Shown here: in pieces, positions 8,787-17,020 of the stretch
Layout: each line of letters opens with the position of its first letter
How positions within the stretch are numbered: the first letter of the stretch is position 1
Assembly: GCF_000235605.1 (NCBI RefSeq)
Contig: NC_016584.1
Coordinates: 1,848,001-1,912,000 of the forward strand
DNA length: 64,000 bases
Source of the DNA: Desulfosporosinus orientis DSM 765
Lineage (GTDB): Bacteria; Bacillota; Desulfitobacteriia; Desulfitobacteriales; Desulfitobacteriaceae
Direction: 5' to 3'
Made by a program: the position numbers and the translations under genes
The notes under the pieces: model-generated
Told to the model about the DNA's origin: nothing
The model's database searches: none
Seen by the model: only the letters and a program-made list of their open reading frames with translations

Positions 8787-9020
8787 ATTTATAAGATGAA
8801 TAGTTCATAGCGGTATAAAAACCATGTCCGGGATTAAATAATAATAACGGATATGGTTTTTGGTTATATTTCACGATGATTCTGAGTGATGCCATTGACT
8901 TTGAATATCATGACTATTAATAGATTGAAGATAGGCTTTGGATGAGGCATGAAGGGGATATAACATCATATATTCAAGTATGGTATAATCATCCCTATAT
9001 TATTAAAAGGTGGAATTCTC

Positions 9021-9575
9021 ATGACTAATTCTAATGCTCTTAAGGTACTTTTGTACGCCGATGGTTCTCCTCATTCTCTTTCGGCGGCTGTTTATGCTGC
9101 TAGCTTGTTTTCTAATTTGCCGGACATGCAATTAACAATATTAAGTGTCGAGGAAAGTGTTTCAGGGGCTATTGAAAGGGAATACAATTTACTGGAAACT
9201 TGGTCGAGTAACCATAGTTCTGTTTGGATGGGACATGTGATGAATAAAGAAGGCACACAGGAAGAAGCGGAGTACTCTGAGATCCTGACGGTCACTAATA
9301 AAATTTTTGCCCGGAGAGGATATAACGTCAACCGCCAAATTATTTATGCCAACTACAATATACCGGATATAACGAAGGCAATTATTGATTATGCTGCCAA
9401 AAAGCACTTTGGCTTAATTATTATGGGTACCCGGGGATTATCCAATTTGAAAGGTTTGATTTATGGCAGTTTGGCTCATAATGTCCTCAATAAATCGGAT
9501 ATTCCAGTCATGTTAATTAAGAAGCTGCCGCAAGATTTCATTGATGAATATTGCTGCCTGGGGGATGAAGAATAG
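9021..9575 (+). CDS. Universal stress protein (UspA) family
   Basis: A 184-residue UspA-fold protein with KVLLYADGSPHS at the start and an intact nucleotide loop near the end: IIMGTRGLSNLKGLIYGS has the G-2x-G-9x-G-S spacing, followed by DIPVMLI. It is a paralogue of 7959-8531. Such proteins bind ATP or AMP and act as stress-linked regulators in the cytoplasm. ATG follows AAAGGTGG. It is transcribed alone and ends in a clear terminator. The region between the two paralogues contains the GC-rich repeat. Confidence 0.85.
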   Translation: MTNSNALKVLLYADGSPHSLSAAVYAASLFSNLPDMQLTILSVEESVSGAIEREYNLLETWSSNHSSVWMGHVMNKEGTQEEAEYSEILTVTNKIFARRGYNVNRQIIYANYNIPDITKAIIDYAAKKHFGLIIMGTRGLSNLKGLIYGSLAHNVLNKSDIPVMLIKKLPQDFIDEYCCLGDEE

Positions 9576-9607
9576 CCCGGAAGAGATTGTCTCTTCCGGG
9601 TTTTTTC
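9576..9607 (+). terminator. Rho-independent terminator
   Basis: CCCGGAAGAGA pairs with TCTCTTCCGGG and is followed by six T residues, directly after the stop codon at 9575. Confidence 0.9.
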
Positions 9608-9747
9608 TTTAAAGTCTTACTGTTTGCTTGTGCTTAGCGTATTATGGTAAAATGCAGATATTAAGCAATCTAGCCCGGTTTTATTACTAAAAGTAACTTC
9701 TGTGTCAAGATTAGCATGGATGGGGAGAACAGAAAGGCAGGTAAAGA

Positions 9748-11196
9748 ATGGCTGTTAGACTTAGCAAAGGTCAAAAAGTTGATCTGACAAAGACCAATCC
9801 AAATTTAAAGGAGATTATTGTCGGTTTGGGCTGGGCTCCTAATGCTTCAGCCAGCAGCTATAACTATGACTTGGATGCTTCGGCTTTTTTGATAGGTTCA
9901 GACGGCAAAGTCAGGGATGAAAACGATTTCGTCTTCTATAACAACCCCACAGGTGGGCAAGGCTCAGTCAAGCACAGCGGGGATCATAAAAAAGGTTCCG
10001 GTGAAGGAGATGACGAGCAGATCCGGATTAATTTGGCGGCTGTTCCAGGACATATCCAGCGCATATCCTTTACGATCACCATTAACGATGCCCAGATGAA
10101 ACGCCAGAGCTTTGGCGATATTAAGAATTCTTTCGTCAGGATTACAGATGCCGGCAGCGGCGATTTACTGCTTAAATACGAACTGGGTGAAAAATTTTCC
10201 GTTGAGACGGCCATTGTTGCCGCAGAAATTTACCGTCACCAAGGTGAGTGGAAATTTAATGCCATCGGCAGCGGTTTTGAAGGCGGCCTGGCTGCGTTAT
10301 GCAGGAACTTTGGACTGGAAGTTGAGGAAGACCAGCGCAGTACTGCACCCGGTTATGGTGGGTATCAGAATACCCAAAATCCTTACGGACAAAATGCTCC
10401 TTCCTACGGTCAGAATACATCCTCCTACGGTCAGAGTACGTCTTCCTACGGTCAGAGTGCGTCCTCTTATGGGCAAAATGTACCTGCCTATGGTTCGAAT
10501 ACTCCCTCTTATGGGCAAAACAACTCCTCATACTATGGACAGACTCAGAGCATGGATTCTCATGGCGGTATCACTTGTCCCCGCTGCCATTCCAATCAGG
10601 TGACGGCAGGGAAAAAGGGTTTCGGTATCGGCAAAGCGGCTATCGGCGGTATCTTATTAGGGCCGGTGGGGGTTTTGGCAGGATTTATCGGCAGCAAGAA
10701 TATGGAGTTTGCCTGCATGAGCTGCCGGGAACGCTGGGGGTCAGGGAGCAACAGAAACACGGCGGAATGGCTGCAGAGGCAGACGGAGAATGCCCGCAAT
10801 GTTGTGAATAAATATATGGGCAAAGATTTGACGGAAGCTTTAGTGGCTGGCAGTGCCTTAGTGACCGTAGCCGATGGTATCATCGATCCTGCGGAACGAG
10901 AAAAGCTGATCAATTATTTCCGCACAAGTCAGGAAATGCGGGGCATAAATATTAATGATGTGGATGCTCGCTTCAATTACTATATTGACAAACTTCAAAG
11001 GGATCAGATGTTAGGGAAAGCGGAGGCCTTAAGGGAAATCGGCAAACTGGCCAGCAAACCCGAAGCAGCCCGCTTGGTGGTGCGCCTCTGCTGTGCCATT
11101 GGCTTCGCCGACGGAGAATTTGCTCCTGTAGAGAAGAGAGTCGTGGAGGAAATCTGCCGTGAAGTTCGTTTGGACCCCAGGGAATTTGTATATTAG
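9748..11196 (+). CDS. TerD-domain, zinc-ribbon, TerB-like fusion protein with YGQN-repeat linker
   Basis: A 482-residue multidomain protein. Residues ~1-190 are a TerD (tellurium/stress) domain with the calcium-binding type features NYDLDASAFLIG and DDEQIRINL. Residues ~205-270 are a low-complexity linker with about nine copies of a YGQN/YGQS repeat, rich in Q, N, S and Y and resembling prion-like or phase-separating linkers. CPRCHSN and CMSCRERW (~275-330) form a zinc ribbon around a glycine-rich hydrophobic hairpin. Residues ~350-482 match the helical TerB type, with VTVADGIIDPAERE and GFADGEFAPVEK acidic loops. The gene is transcribed alone, far from the yceG/telA operon at 50-54 kb. Tandem repeats could vary in number between strains. 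Confidence 0.85.
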   Translation: MAVRLSKGQKVDLTKTNPNLKEIIVGLGWAPNASASSYNYDLDASAFLIGSDGKVRDENDFVFYNNPTGGQGSVKHSGDHKKGSGEGDDEQIRINLAAVPGHIQRISFTITINDAQMKRQSFGDIKNSFVRITDAGSGDLLLKYELGEKFSVETAIVAAEIYRHQGEWKFNAIGSGFEGGLAALCRNFGLEVEEDQRSTAPGYGGYQNTQNPYGQNAPSYGQNTSSYGQSTSSYGQSASSYGQNVPAYGSNTPSYGQNNSSYYGQTQSMDSHGGITCPRCHSNQVTAGKKGFGIGKAAIGGILLGPVGVLAGFIGSKNMEFACMSCRERWGSGSNRNTAEWLQRQTENARNVVNKYMGKDLTEALVAGSALVTVADGIIDPAEREKLINYFRTSQEMRGININDVDARFNYYIDKLQRDQMLGKAEALREIGKLASKPEAARLVVRLCCAIGFADGEFAPVEKRVVEEICREVRLDPREFVY

Positions 11197-11327
11197 ATTG
11201 TAAACGAACTTGGCAGAAGCCAAGTTGTTGGTTGCAAAATTGGTGCATGTTGATAAAATGCAACTAAATTGTTGTGTATATGCAACCAGCTGAGGATGTC
11301 CGAGGATAATTCTGGGAATAAATAGCC

Positions 11328-11378
11328 AGCCCTATTTTACTTAATATTCAGTAAATTAAGTAAAATAGGGCTTTTAAT
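11328..11378 (+). terminator. Rho-independent terminator
   Basis: AGCCCTATTTTACTTAA pairs with its 17-base complement and is followed by TTTTAATTTTT. It closes the TerD fusion gene region before the regulator at 11479. Confidence 0.8.
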
Positions 11379-11478
11379 TTTTAATTTGAAATTTTAGGGT
11401 ATTTGGTATGAATTTTGCTTAGTTAATAGAGTATTAAGACAGAGCTTCTCAAAAATAATTTTAAGGAGGGGTGTGAGT

Positions 11479-13407
11479 ATGCTTGCAGAGATAGTTCTTA
11501 CTTCGCCAAACCAAGAGGTGACTCGACTGGTTGAAAAAATGCGCAAGGAACTGAATATTAACCTGACCATTCTTGAAGCTTCTTTTACCGATGCTGTGGA
11601 ACAGGTAAAAGCTGTGTTAGCTGAAAATCCTGACCGCATTAGAGTCATTGCCAGCGGAGGCGCTACTCTGGAGCTGATGCGTGAAGAATTTCCTTCTCTG
11701 AACCTGGTCAGTATTCATCCGGCGGAATACGACCTGGTCTTAGCCCTGGATCAGGCCAAAAGGTTTGGCGGTAATGTTGGGCTTTTACTGGCAGACTCTG
11801 AGGCCATACCAATCATTGAGAACTTGAGTTCCGCCTTGAGACTTAAGGTAAGGATTTATACTTATCATAACTGGCAGGACATTGAGGTTCAGGTTGAGAA
11901 GGCCAAAAAGGACGGTTATCAGGTTTTATTAGGGGTCGGTGAAAAGATATCATCCTTAGTTCATACGAAGGGATTACAATATATTCAGGTTTCGGCAGGC
12001 GAAAATACCCTGCGCAGCGCCCTGCAAAGGGCTAAAGATATTATTGAAGCCCAAATCCGGGAAACTCTTATTGCCAAACACATCGATACCATTTCCGTCT
12101 ATGCCCATGAAGGAATTATTATGGTTAATGAAGATAAAATTGTCACGGTTTTTAATCCTGTAGCGGCCAAACTTTTTGGTTTGCAGGAAGGGGATGTAGT
12201 CGGCCGCTCCTTATATGATTTAAGCTATTGCCGGTGTATGTTTGAAATTTTTGCAGGCTTGGAAAAACGGCTGGGCTTTGTGCACCGGGTTCTCAACGGC
12301 ACGGTGATTGTCAATAAAATTCCTATCATCGACCAGCAGGTCCCCAAAGGAACGTTGGTTACCCTGAGAGAGGTTCCCAAAAATCAGGAGGATGTTAAGC
12401 TTAAAAAGGAGCCGCCGGCGAAGGGCCTATTAGCCAAATATTGCTTTAAGGATATTATTCATGTCAATCCCAAAATGTCCGCTGTCATAGCCAAAGCAAA
12501 AAAGTATGCCACCACGGACTGCACCGTGCTGATCCGGGGGGAGAGCGGGACTGGAAAAGAATTATTGGCCCAAAGCATGCACAATGAGAATGCCGCCCGG
12601 CGCAAAGGACCTTTTGTAGCGGTTAATTGTGCTTGCTTAGATGATAGTTTATTCAAAAGCGAATTGTTCGGTTATACGGAAGGGTCCTTTACGGGAGCCA
12701 GCAAAGGCGGCAAAGCCGGGTTGTTTGAGATGGCCAACAATGGAACCCTGTTCCTGGATGAGATCGGCAAAATGAAGCTGGAGCAGCAAGGCAACCTCTT
12801 GAGGGTGCTCCAGGAAAAGGAAGTGCGGCGTATCGGCAGTGACCGGATCATCCCTGTGGACGTGCGGGTGATTGCCGCTTCCAATGAAAATTTGGAGGAA
12901 TTAATCCGAGAGAATCGTTTTCGAGAAGATCTATATTTTCGCTTGAATGTTCTCAAGCTGGATTTGCCCCCCTTAAGGGAGAGAAGAGAGGACATTCCGA
13001 AACAAGCCCTCTTTTTTGTTAAAAAGTTTTCAGAAAAGTATGGAAAGTCAATTAATTCTCTGCCCGCTTTTATCCTTAAGAAGCTATCAACAATGGAGTG
13101 GCATGGCAACAGCAGGCAGCTGGAGCATTTCCTGGAGAGATGCGTGGTCCTGGCGGATAATGAAGCCGACATTCACAATGTTATTATGGAACTTTTAGAT
13201 GAGGAGTTTCAGGAAAGTCCTTCAGATTATGAAGAGGGGGAGAATCTCCCGGACGGACAAATCAGCGTTTGTATCAGTACTTTAGCGGAAATGAATTCGG
13301 AGATCGTGCGCAGGGTGAGGGCCAAAGCGAAGGTGAGCAATAGTGAGCTGGCTCTGAAGTTGGGGATTAGCAGGCCGACTTTGACTAAGATGTTAAATTA
13401 TAAGTGA
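11479..13407 (+). CDS. PrpR-like sigma-54-dependent activator
   Basis: 642 residues from ATG 11479, seven bases after AAGGAGGGG. Order of domains: a PrpR-N-type ligand domain (~5-190, as in the propionate catabolism activator), a PAS domain (~195-300), an AAA+ sigma-54 activator domain with Walker A GESGTGKE (~354), the sigma-54 contact loop as GSFTGA (~400; usual form GAFTGA) and Walker B GTLFLDE (~420), and a short Fis-type helix-turn-helix at the end (SNSELALKLGISRPTLTKML). PrpR-N domains bind acyl-derived ligands. It is the likely activator of the four -24/-12 promoters of the CoA-linked genes at 13.9-32.3 kb. Confidence 0.9.
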   Translation: MLAEIVLTSPNQEVTRLVEKMRKELNINLTILEASFTDAVEQVKAVLAENPDRIRVIASGGATLELMREEFPSLNLVSIHPAEYDLVLALDQAKRFGGNVGLLLADSEAIPIIENLSSALRLKVRIYTYHNWQDIEVQVEKAKKDGYQVLLGVGEKISSLVHTKGLQYIQVSAGENTLRSALQRAKDIIEAQIRETLIAKHIDTISVYAHEGIIMVNEDKIVTVFNPVAAKLFGLQEGDVVGRSLYDLSYCRCMFEIFAGLEKRLGFVHRVLNGTVIVNKIPIIDQQVPKGTLVTLREVPKNQEDVKLKKEPPAKGLLAKYCFKDIIHVNPKMSAVIAKAKKYATTDCTVLIRGESGTGKELLAQSMHNENAARRKGPFVAVNCACLDDSLFKSELFGYTEGSFTGASKGGKAGLFEMANNGTLFLDEIGKMKLEQQGNLLRVLQEKEVRRIGSDRIIPVDVRVIAASNENLEELIRENRFREDLYFRLNVLKLDLPPLRERREDIPKQALFFVKKFSEKYGKSINSLPAFILKKLSTMEWHGNSRQLEHFLERCVVLADNEADIHNVIMELLDEEFQESPSDYEEGENLPDGQISVCISTLAEMNSEIVRRVRAKAKVSNSELALKLGISRPTLTKMLNYK

Positions 13408-13414
13408 AGCGAGA

Positions 13415-13648
13415 GTGTTTCCGGGGTCGGCGGCTTCGCCCACATCCGCTCACCCAGCATTCCGAGGCTCGCCCACTCGCCGGCGCGGGACTCCGCCAAA
13501 CCTCTGGGTAATACCTGATGTTAACCCGTGGCTCCGTATCCCCGCGTCGTCTTGTGGGCTTTTACCGCCTCTCCATGCAATGGGTTCACTCCTGTGGGAC
13601 GAAGCCGCCCTGGCTTTCGGGTCTACGGTCTTTAGATTGTTTTGGGGC
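13415..13648 (+). repeat. GC-rich intergenic repeat, copy 2
   Basis: Second copy of the element at 8551-8786, in the same orientation, beginning right after the stop codon of the regulator gene. Conserved blocks are interrupted by small indels. It does not encode a conserved frame. Confidence 0.8.
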
Positions 13649-13740
13649 TTTCGGGTTCCGTTTTCAAGAAGAGTGGAACGTTAACTAATATAGGCCGCTA
13701 CTAGAGCCAGGGATAAAAGCCAAAATATAGCCAATGACAT

Positions 13741-13772
13741 AGCAAAGAGCTGCAGGCTGACAGCCCTTTGCT
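13741..13772 (+). terminator. Probable terminator hairpin
   Basis: AGCAAAG pairs with CTTTGCT around an inner GCTG/CAGC stem and is followed by TATTTGTC. It probably ends transcripts from the regulator gene, after the repeat element. Confidence 0.5.
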
Positions 13773-13847
13773 TATTTGTCTATTGATGTAACCCATGGTC
13801 TTATTGGCCGTAGTCTTTGCTGCTCTTTTGCAAAAAATATTTACAAA

Positions 13848-13876
13848 GGCCGAAAACATTTTTTACAGGCCGGGGT
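13848..13876 (+). promoter_or_regulatory. Candidate activator-binding element for the promoter at 13938
   Basis: ATTTACA-aaggccgaaaacat-TTTTTTACA: two direct TTTACA half sites with a G/A-rich spacer. The same layout occurs before the -24/-12 promoters at 15555, 20341 and 30312. Confidence 0.5.
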
Positions 13877-13937
13877 TTTTTATTAGTAAGAGATTTCGCA
13901 AAGGCCTCCAGTCAAGGGGCGGCGAGAAAAAGGAGTT

Positions 13938-13953
13938 TGGCATTGGAATTGCA
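13938..13953 (+). promoter_or_regulatory. Sigma-54 (-24/-12) promoter for the first MFS gene
   Basis: TGGCAT, five bases, TTGCA, matching the sigma-54 consensus TGGCAC-N5-TTGCA with one change. It lies about 98 bases upstream of the start codon at 14051. Confidence 0.75.
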
Positions 13954-14050
13954 AAGATAAAATTCAGAATTATTTAAAAATTTTGAAAGGAGGATATTGC
14001 TTCTTTGATCACATTTCATTCTGACATTGAAACTTGAGGAGGAAAGTGTG

Positions 14051-15427
14051 ATGAGTGATTCATGTCCGGCAACCAGGGAACGAATTAAAGTATCTTATCG
14101 TTTGGAGCGCCTGCCCAGTTCATCCTATCATGTCTTTTTGACCTTTCTCTTGATTGTGGCCTGGTTTATCGAATCCATTGACTTAGGGGGGATGGGTTAC
14201 TTGTTGCCTGTATTGGGGCAGCATTTTAACCTGCCGCCCAGCATGATGGGGTTAGTGGCATCCATTAGTTTTGCGGGAATGTTTGTGGGGTCCATATTCT
14301 CCGGCAGTCTGTCGGATAAGTTCGGCCGCAAGAAAATACTGATGGCGGCTATGGCCTTCTGGGGTACGGCAGGAGCACTGCTGAGCATCGCCTGGTCCGT
14401 GGAAAGTCTTCTGGCCTTTCGCTTTTTGTTGGGTGTAGGGCTGGGAGCCCAGGTACCCATCGGCATCACCATGCTGAGTGAACTGGTTCCTTCTCAATCC
14501 CGGGGCAAGTATCTTTCTTTCTATCAGGCTTTTCTGCCCTTAGGCATTGCTGCGGCGGGACTGACAACTTATGTGTTATTGCCCAAATTCGGCTGGCAGG
14601 TAGTATTTTTAGCCGAAGCACTGCCGGCTCTCTGGTTTCTTGTCATCTGGAAATACCTGCCCGAATCTGCCCGCTGGCTGGAATCGAAAGGCAGGTATCG
14701 TGAGGCGGATGAGGTTGCCCGGGAAATGGAGGAACAGGTGGAAAAAAGCATTGGCAGAACCTTGCCTCCCATTGAAGACCTGGTCAGGTCCTTGGGAGAA
14801 GGGGAAAAAGAAAGTGCTGCAGGCAAGGAAGTACGCCAGGGTTTGTCGGAGCTATTAAGCAGGCATTACCTGACAAGGCTGGTTATGAGCGGAGTCCTGA
14901 TGTTTACAACTATGGCGGCTTATTACGGCTTGAGCATGTGGTTAAGTGCTTTGTTAGTAGCCAAAGGGTTTTCCGTGACCAAATCCATCGGTTTTGTATC
15001 CCTGATTGCTTTGGGGGGGATTCCCGCTTACCTGCTGGTCACTTATTTAGTGGAGACTGCAGGTCGGAAATGGGCATCGGTGATTACCATCGTGGCCATG
15101 GCTGTAAGCGCCTATGCTTATGGTTCAGCTGCAACTGTCGTATTGGTAATTGTGTTAGGGCTCATTTATCAGTTCTTTCAATTTGGCATGACCATGGTCA
15201 ACAATGTTTATATCCCTGAACTGTGGCCCACTCCCCTGCGGGGAACGGGAACCGGGTTTGCCTTTGGCATTGGCCGGGTGGGTGCTTTTCTGGGCCCCAT
15301 GGTTTTGGGGATTGTCATGGGAGCCTATGGACCTCATGCCGTGTTTATGTGCAGTTCCGGCCTCCTCTTATTTGGGGCTTTTGTGGTTCTGGTCTTAGGT
15401 CCGGAAACGAAAGGGCAAATTTTCTAA
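14051..15427 (+). CDS. MFS transporter, aromatic/organic acid carrier type
   Basis: 458 residues, 12 predicted membrane segments. ATG 14051 follows GAGGAGG by eight bases. The first cytoplasmic loop carries GSLSDKFGRKK, the MFS signature, and the fourth segment region has RFLLGVGLGAQVPIGITMLSEL; the loop before segment 7 is long (~200-245). It belongs to the sugar-porter/AAHS-like branch that imports organic acids with protons. It has its own sigma-54 promoter and sits next to the CaiB-like operon, so it probably imports the substrate of that pathway or a related acid. Confidence 0.85.
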   Translation: MSDSCPATRERIKVSYRLERLPSSSYHVFLTFLLIVAWFIESIDLGGMGYLLPVLGQHFNLPPSMMGLVASISFAGMFVGSIFSGSLSDKFGRKKILMAAMAFWGTAGALLSIAWSVESLLAFRFLLGVGLGAQVPIGITMLSELVPSQSRGKYLSFYQAFLPLGIAAAGLTTYVLLPKFGWQVVFLAEALPALWFLVIWKYLPESARWLESKGRYREADEVAREMEEQVEKSIGRTLPPIEDLVRSLGEGEKESAAGKEVRQGLSELLSRHYLTRLVMSGVLMFTTMAAYYGLSMWLSALLVAKGFSVTKSIGFVSLIALGGIPAYLLVTYLVETAGRKWASVITIVAMAVSAYAYGSAATVVLVIVLGLIYQFFQFGMTMVNNVYIPELWPTPLRGTGTGFAFGIGRVGAFLGPMVLGIVMGAYGPHAVFMCSSGLLLFGAFVVLVLGPETKGQIF

Positions 15428-15451
15428 TCCAATTAAAATTTTTCTAAAAAA

Positions 15452-15486
15452 ATCTTTTACAGCGGAGGAAAGAATCTTTACATTTA
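15452..15486 (+). promoter_or_regulatory. Candidate activator-binding element for the promoter at 15555
   Basis: CTTTTACAGCGGAGGAAAG followed by AATCTTTACA: TTTTACAG, GGAGGAAA, TTTACA. Nearly identical in layout to the element at 20225. Confidence 0.6.
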
Positions 15487-15554
15487 TTGGGCAATAAATT
15501 TTCGTGGTCCCCTCAAACCATTGCTGCAGGCGGCTTTCAGGCATCAGGAGATTA

Positions 15555-15570
15555 TGGCACGGCAATTGCA
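15555..15570 (+). promoter_or_regulatory. Sigma-54 (-24/-12) promoter for the CaiB-like operon
   Basis: TGGCAC-ggcaa-TTGCA is a perfect match to the sigma-54 consensus. It drives the gene at 15663 and probably the MFS and acyl-CoA dehydrogenase genes behind it. Confidence 0.85.
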
Positions 15571-15662
15571 ATAAGATTAATTTACTGAATAGTCGGAAAG
15601 TTATATTCAGTTAATGGCTGTAAACAGCAGAAAGCATTTAATCAAGGAAAGGGGATAAAACG

Positions 15663-16946
15663 ATGGCAAGATGGATGGAAATTCAACGCGTTCCGGCACC
15701 CGCACTGATACCTACCTATGGACCTTTGGCGGGGATGAGAGTATTGATGACAGGCAGCATTGTGGCAGCGCCTTTTGCCGCCTCAATACTTGGGGAGTAT
15801 GGAGCAGAGGTTATTCACGTGGAACGGCCCAAGATCGGAGATCCCTACCGGGAACAGGCTCCGGTCATTAAGCGGGGGGAGCGAAAAGTCAGTGCCGGCT
15901 GGATTCAGGAGGCCAGAAATAAACTGAGCTTAACCCTGGAAATCAATTTCAAGATTCCGGAATCCAAAGAAATATTCCTCTCTCTGATTAAGAATTGCGA
16001 TGTCTGGGTAGAAAACATGGTCTGGACGGAGAAATTGGGAATTACGGAAAAAATGCTCCTGGAAGTCAATCCCAAGCTGGTAATTGCCCATATCAGCGGC
16101 TTTGGCCGGCCTCAGTTCGGAGGGGTTCCTGCCGAGTGTGACAGACCTTCCTATGATCCTATCGGCCAGGCCGAGGGAGGGTATATGTTTGTCAATGGTT
16201 TCCCCGAGCCATCTCCCCCGTCCCACGCAGCCACCTTTATCAATGATTATATGACGGCGATGTTTGCAGTGAACGGCATTCTCATGGCTTACCTCCACGC
16301 TCAAAAAACCGGCCAGGGTCAGGCTGTGGATATCGCTCAGATTGAAGCCATGAGCAAGGTTCTCAATGATACCTTCGTCCAGTATTTCCTCTTAGGTAAG
16401 GTCAGAGAACGGAAGGGGAATAAAGTGGCTATCTTCCAGCCGGGGAATTTATTCAAAACCAAGGACGACAAGTATTTGTACATCGGAGCCTACGGACCGG
16501 CAGTTTACGGGCGTTTTGTCAAGGCCCTGGGTCTGGACCTTAACGTCTACACCCATGAAGCGGCAGGAGGCTCGGTAGAGGCCATTAACTCGGAGCTGGG
16601 TCTGGAACTCAACCGGATCGCTACGGATTGGGTGGCAGAACGGGAGGCGGAAGCGGCTAAAGCGTACCTCTTAAGCTTAAAAGTGCCCTGCGGTATCGTC
16701 CGAACCTCCGCTGAGCTGGCTGCCAGCGAACATTACCAGAAGAGAGGAAATTTTATCGAGTATCACGATGAAACCCTGGAGGAAACCGTGAAAGGATTCG
16801 GCTTCTGTCCGAAGATGAGTGAAACACCGGCCCAGGTCTGGCGGGGAGCACCCTCTTTGGGACAGGATACTCACACCATCCTGAATAATCTTCTCGGCTA
16901 CAGTGACAGTGAAATTGCATCCTTCCGGGAGCTGGGGGTTATTTAA
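15663..16946 (+). CDS. CaiB/BaiF-type (class III) CoA transferase
   Basis: A 427-residue cytoplasmic enzyme of formyl-CoA transferase/CaiB fold. It moves CoA between carboxylic acids to activate the pathway substrate. Visible features: GPLAGMRVL at ~20, a Rossmann-like GAEVIHVERP, LVIAHISGFG (~140), the family catalytic Asp in the PSYDPIGQAEGGY segment (~165), and a C-terminal VWRGAPSLGQDT-ILNNLLGYS closely resembling the end of E. coli CaiB (L-carnitine/gamma-butyrobetaine CoA transferase). Likeness to CaiB suggests a betaine-type or other short acid, but the specificity is inferred. First gene after a perfect sigma-54 promoter. Confidence 0.88.
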   Translation: MARWMEIQRVPAPALIPTYGPLAGMRVLMTGSIVAAPFAASILGEYGAEVIHVERPKIGDPYREQAPVIKRGERKVSAGWIQEARNKLSLTLEINFKIPESKEIFLSLIKNCDVWVENMVWTEKLGITEKMLLEVNPKLVIAHISGFGRPQFGGVPAECDRPSYDPIGQAEGGYMFVNGFPEPSPPSHAATFINDYMTAMFAVNGILMAYLHAQKTGQGQAVDIAQIEAMSKVLNDTFVQYFLLGKVRERKGNKVAIFQPGNLFKTKDDKYLYIGAYGPAVYGRFVKALGLDLNVYTHEAAGGSVEAINSELGLELNRIATDWVAEREAEAAKAYLLSLKVPCGIVRTSAELAASEHYQKRGNFIEYHDETLEETVKGFGFCPKMSETPAQVWRGAPSLGQDTHTILNNLLGYSDSEIASFRELGVI

Positions 16947-17020
16947 GGCCAGCTGAATCATGCTTTAGCAGCAGTGATCGGCGGCGCTGAAACGAAATGA
17001 GAAAGAGGGAGGCGAAAACC

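Noticed and set aside
8459-8794. Open frame of 111 codons over the end of the stress protein gene and the following repeat
   Set aside because: It lies mostly in the GC-rich repeat, and the matching stretch at 13415 does not keep the frame.
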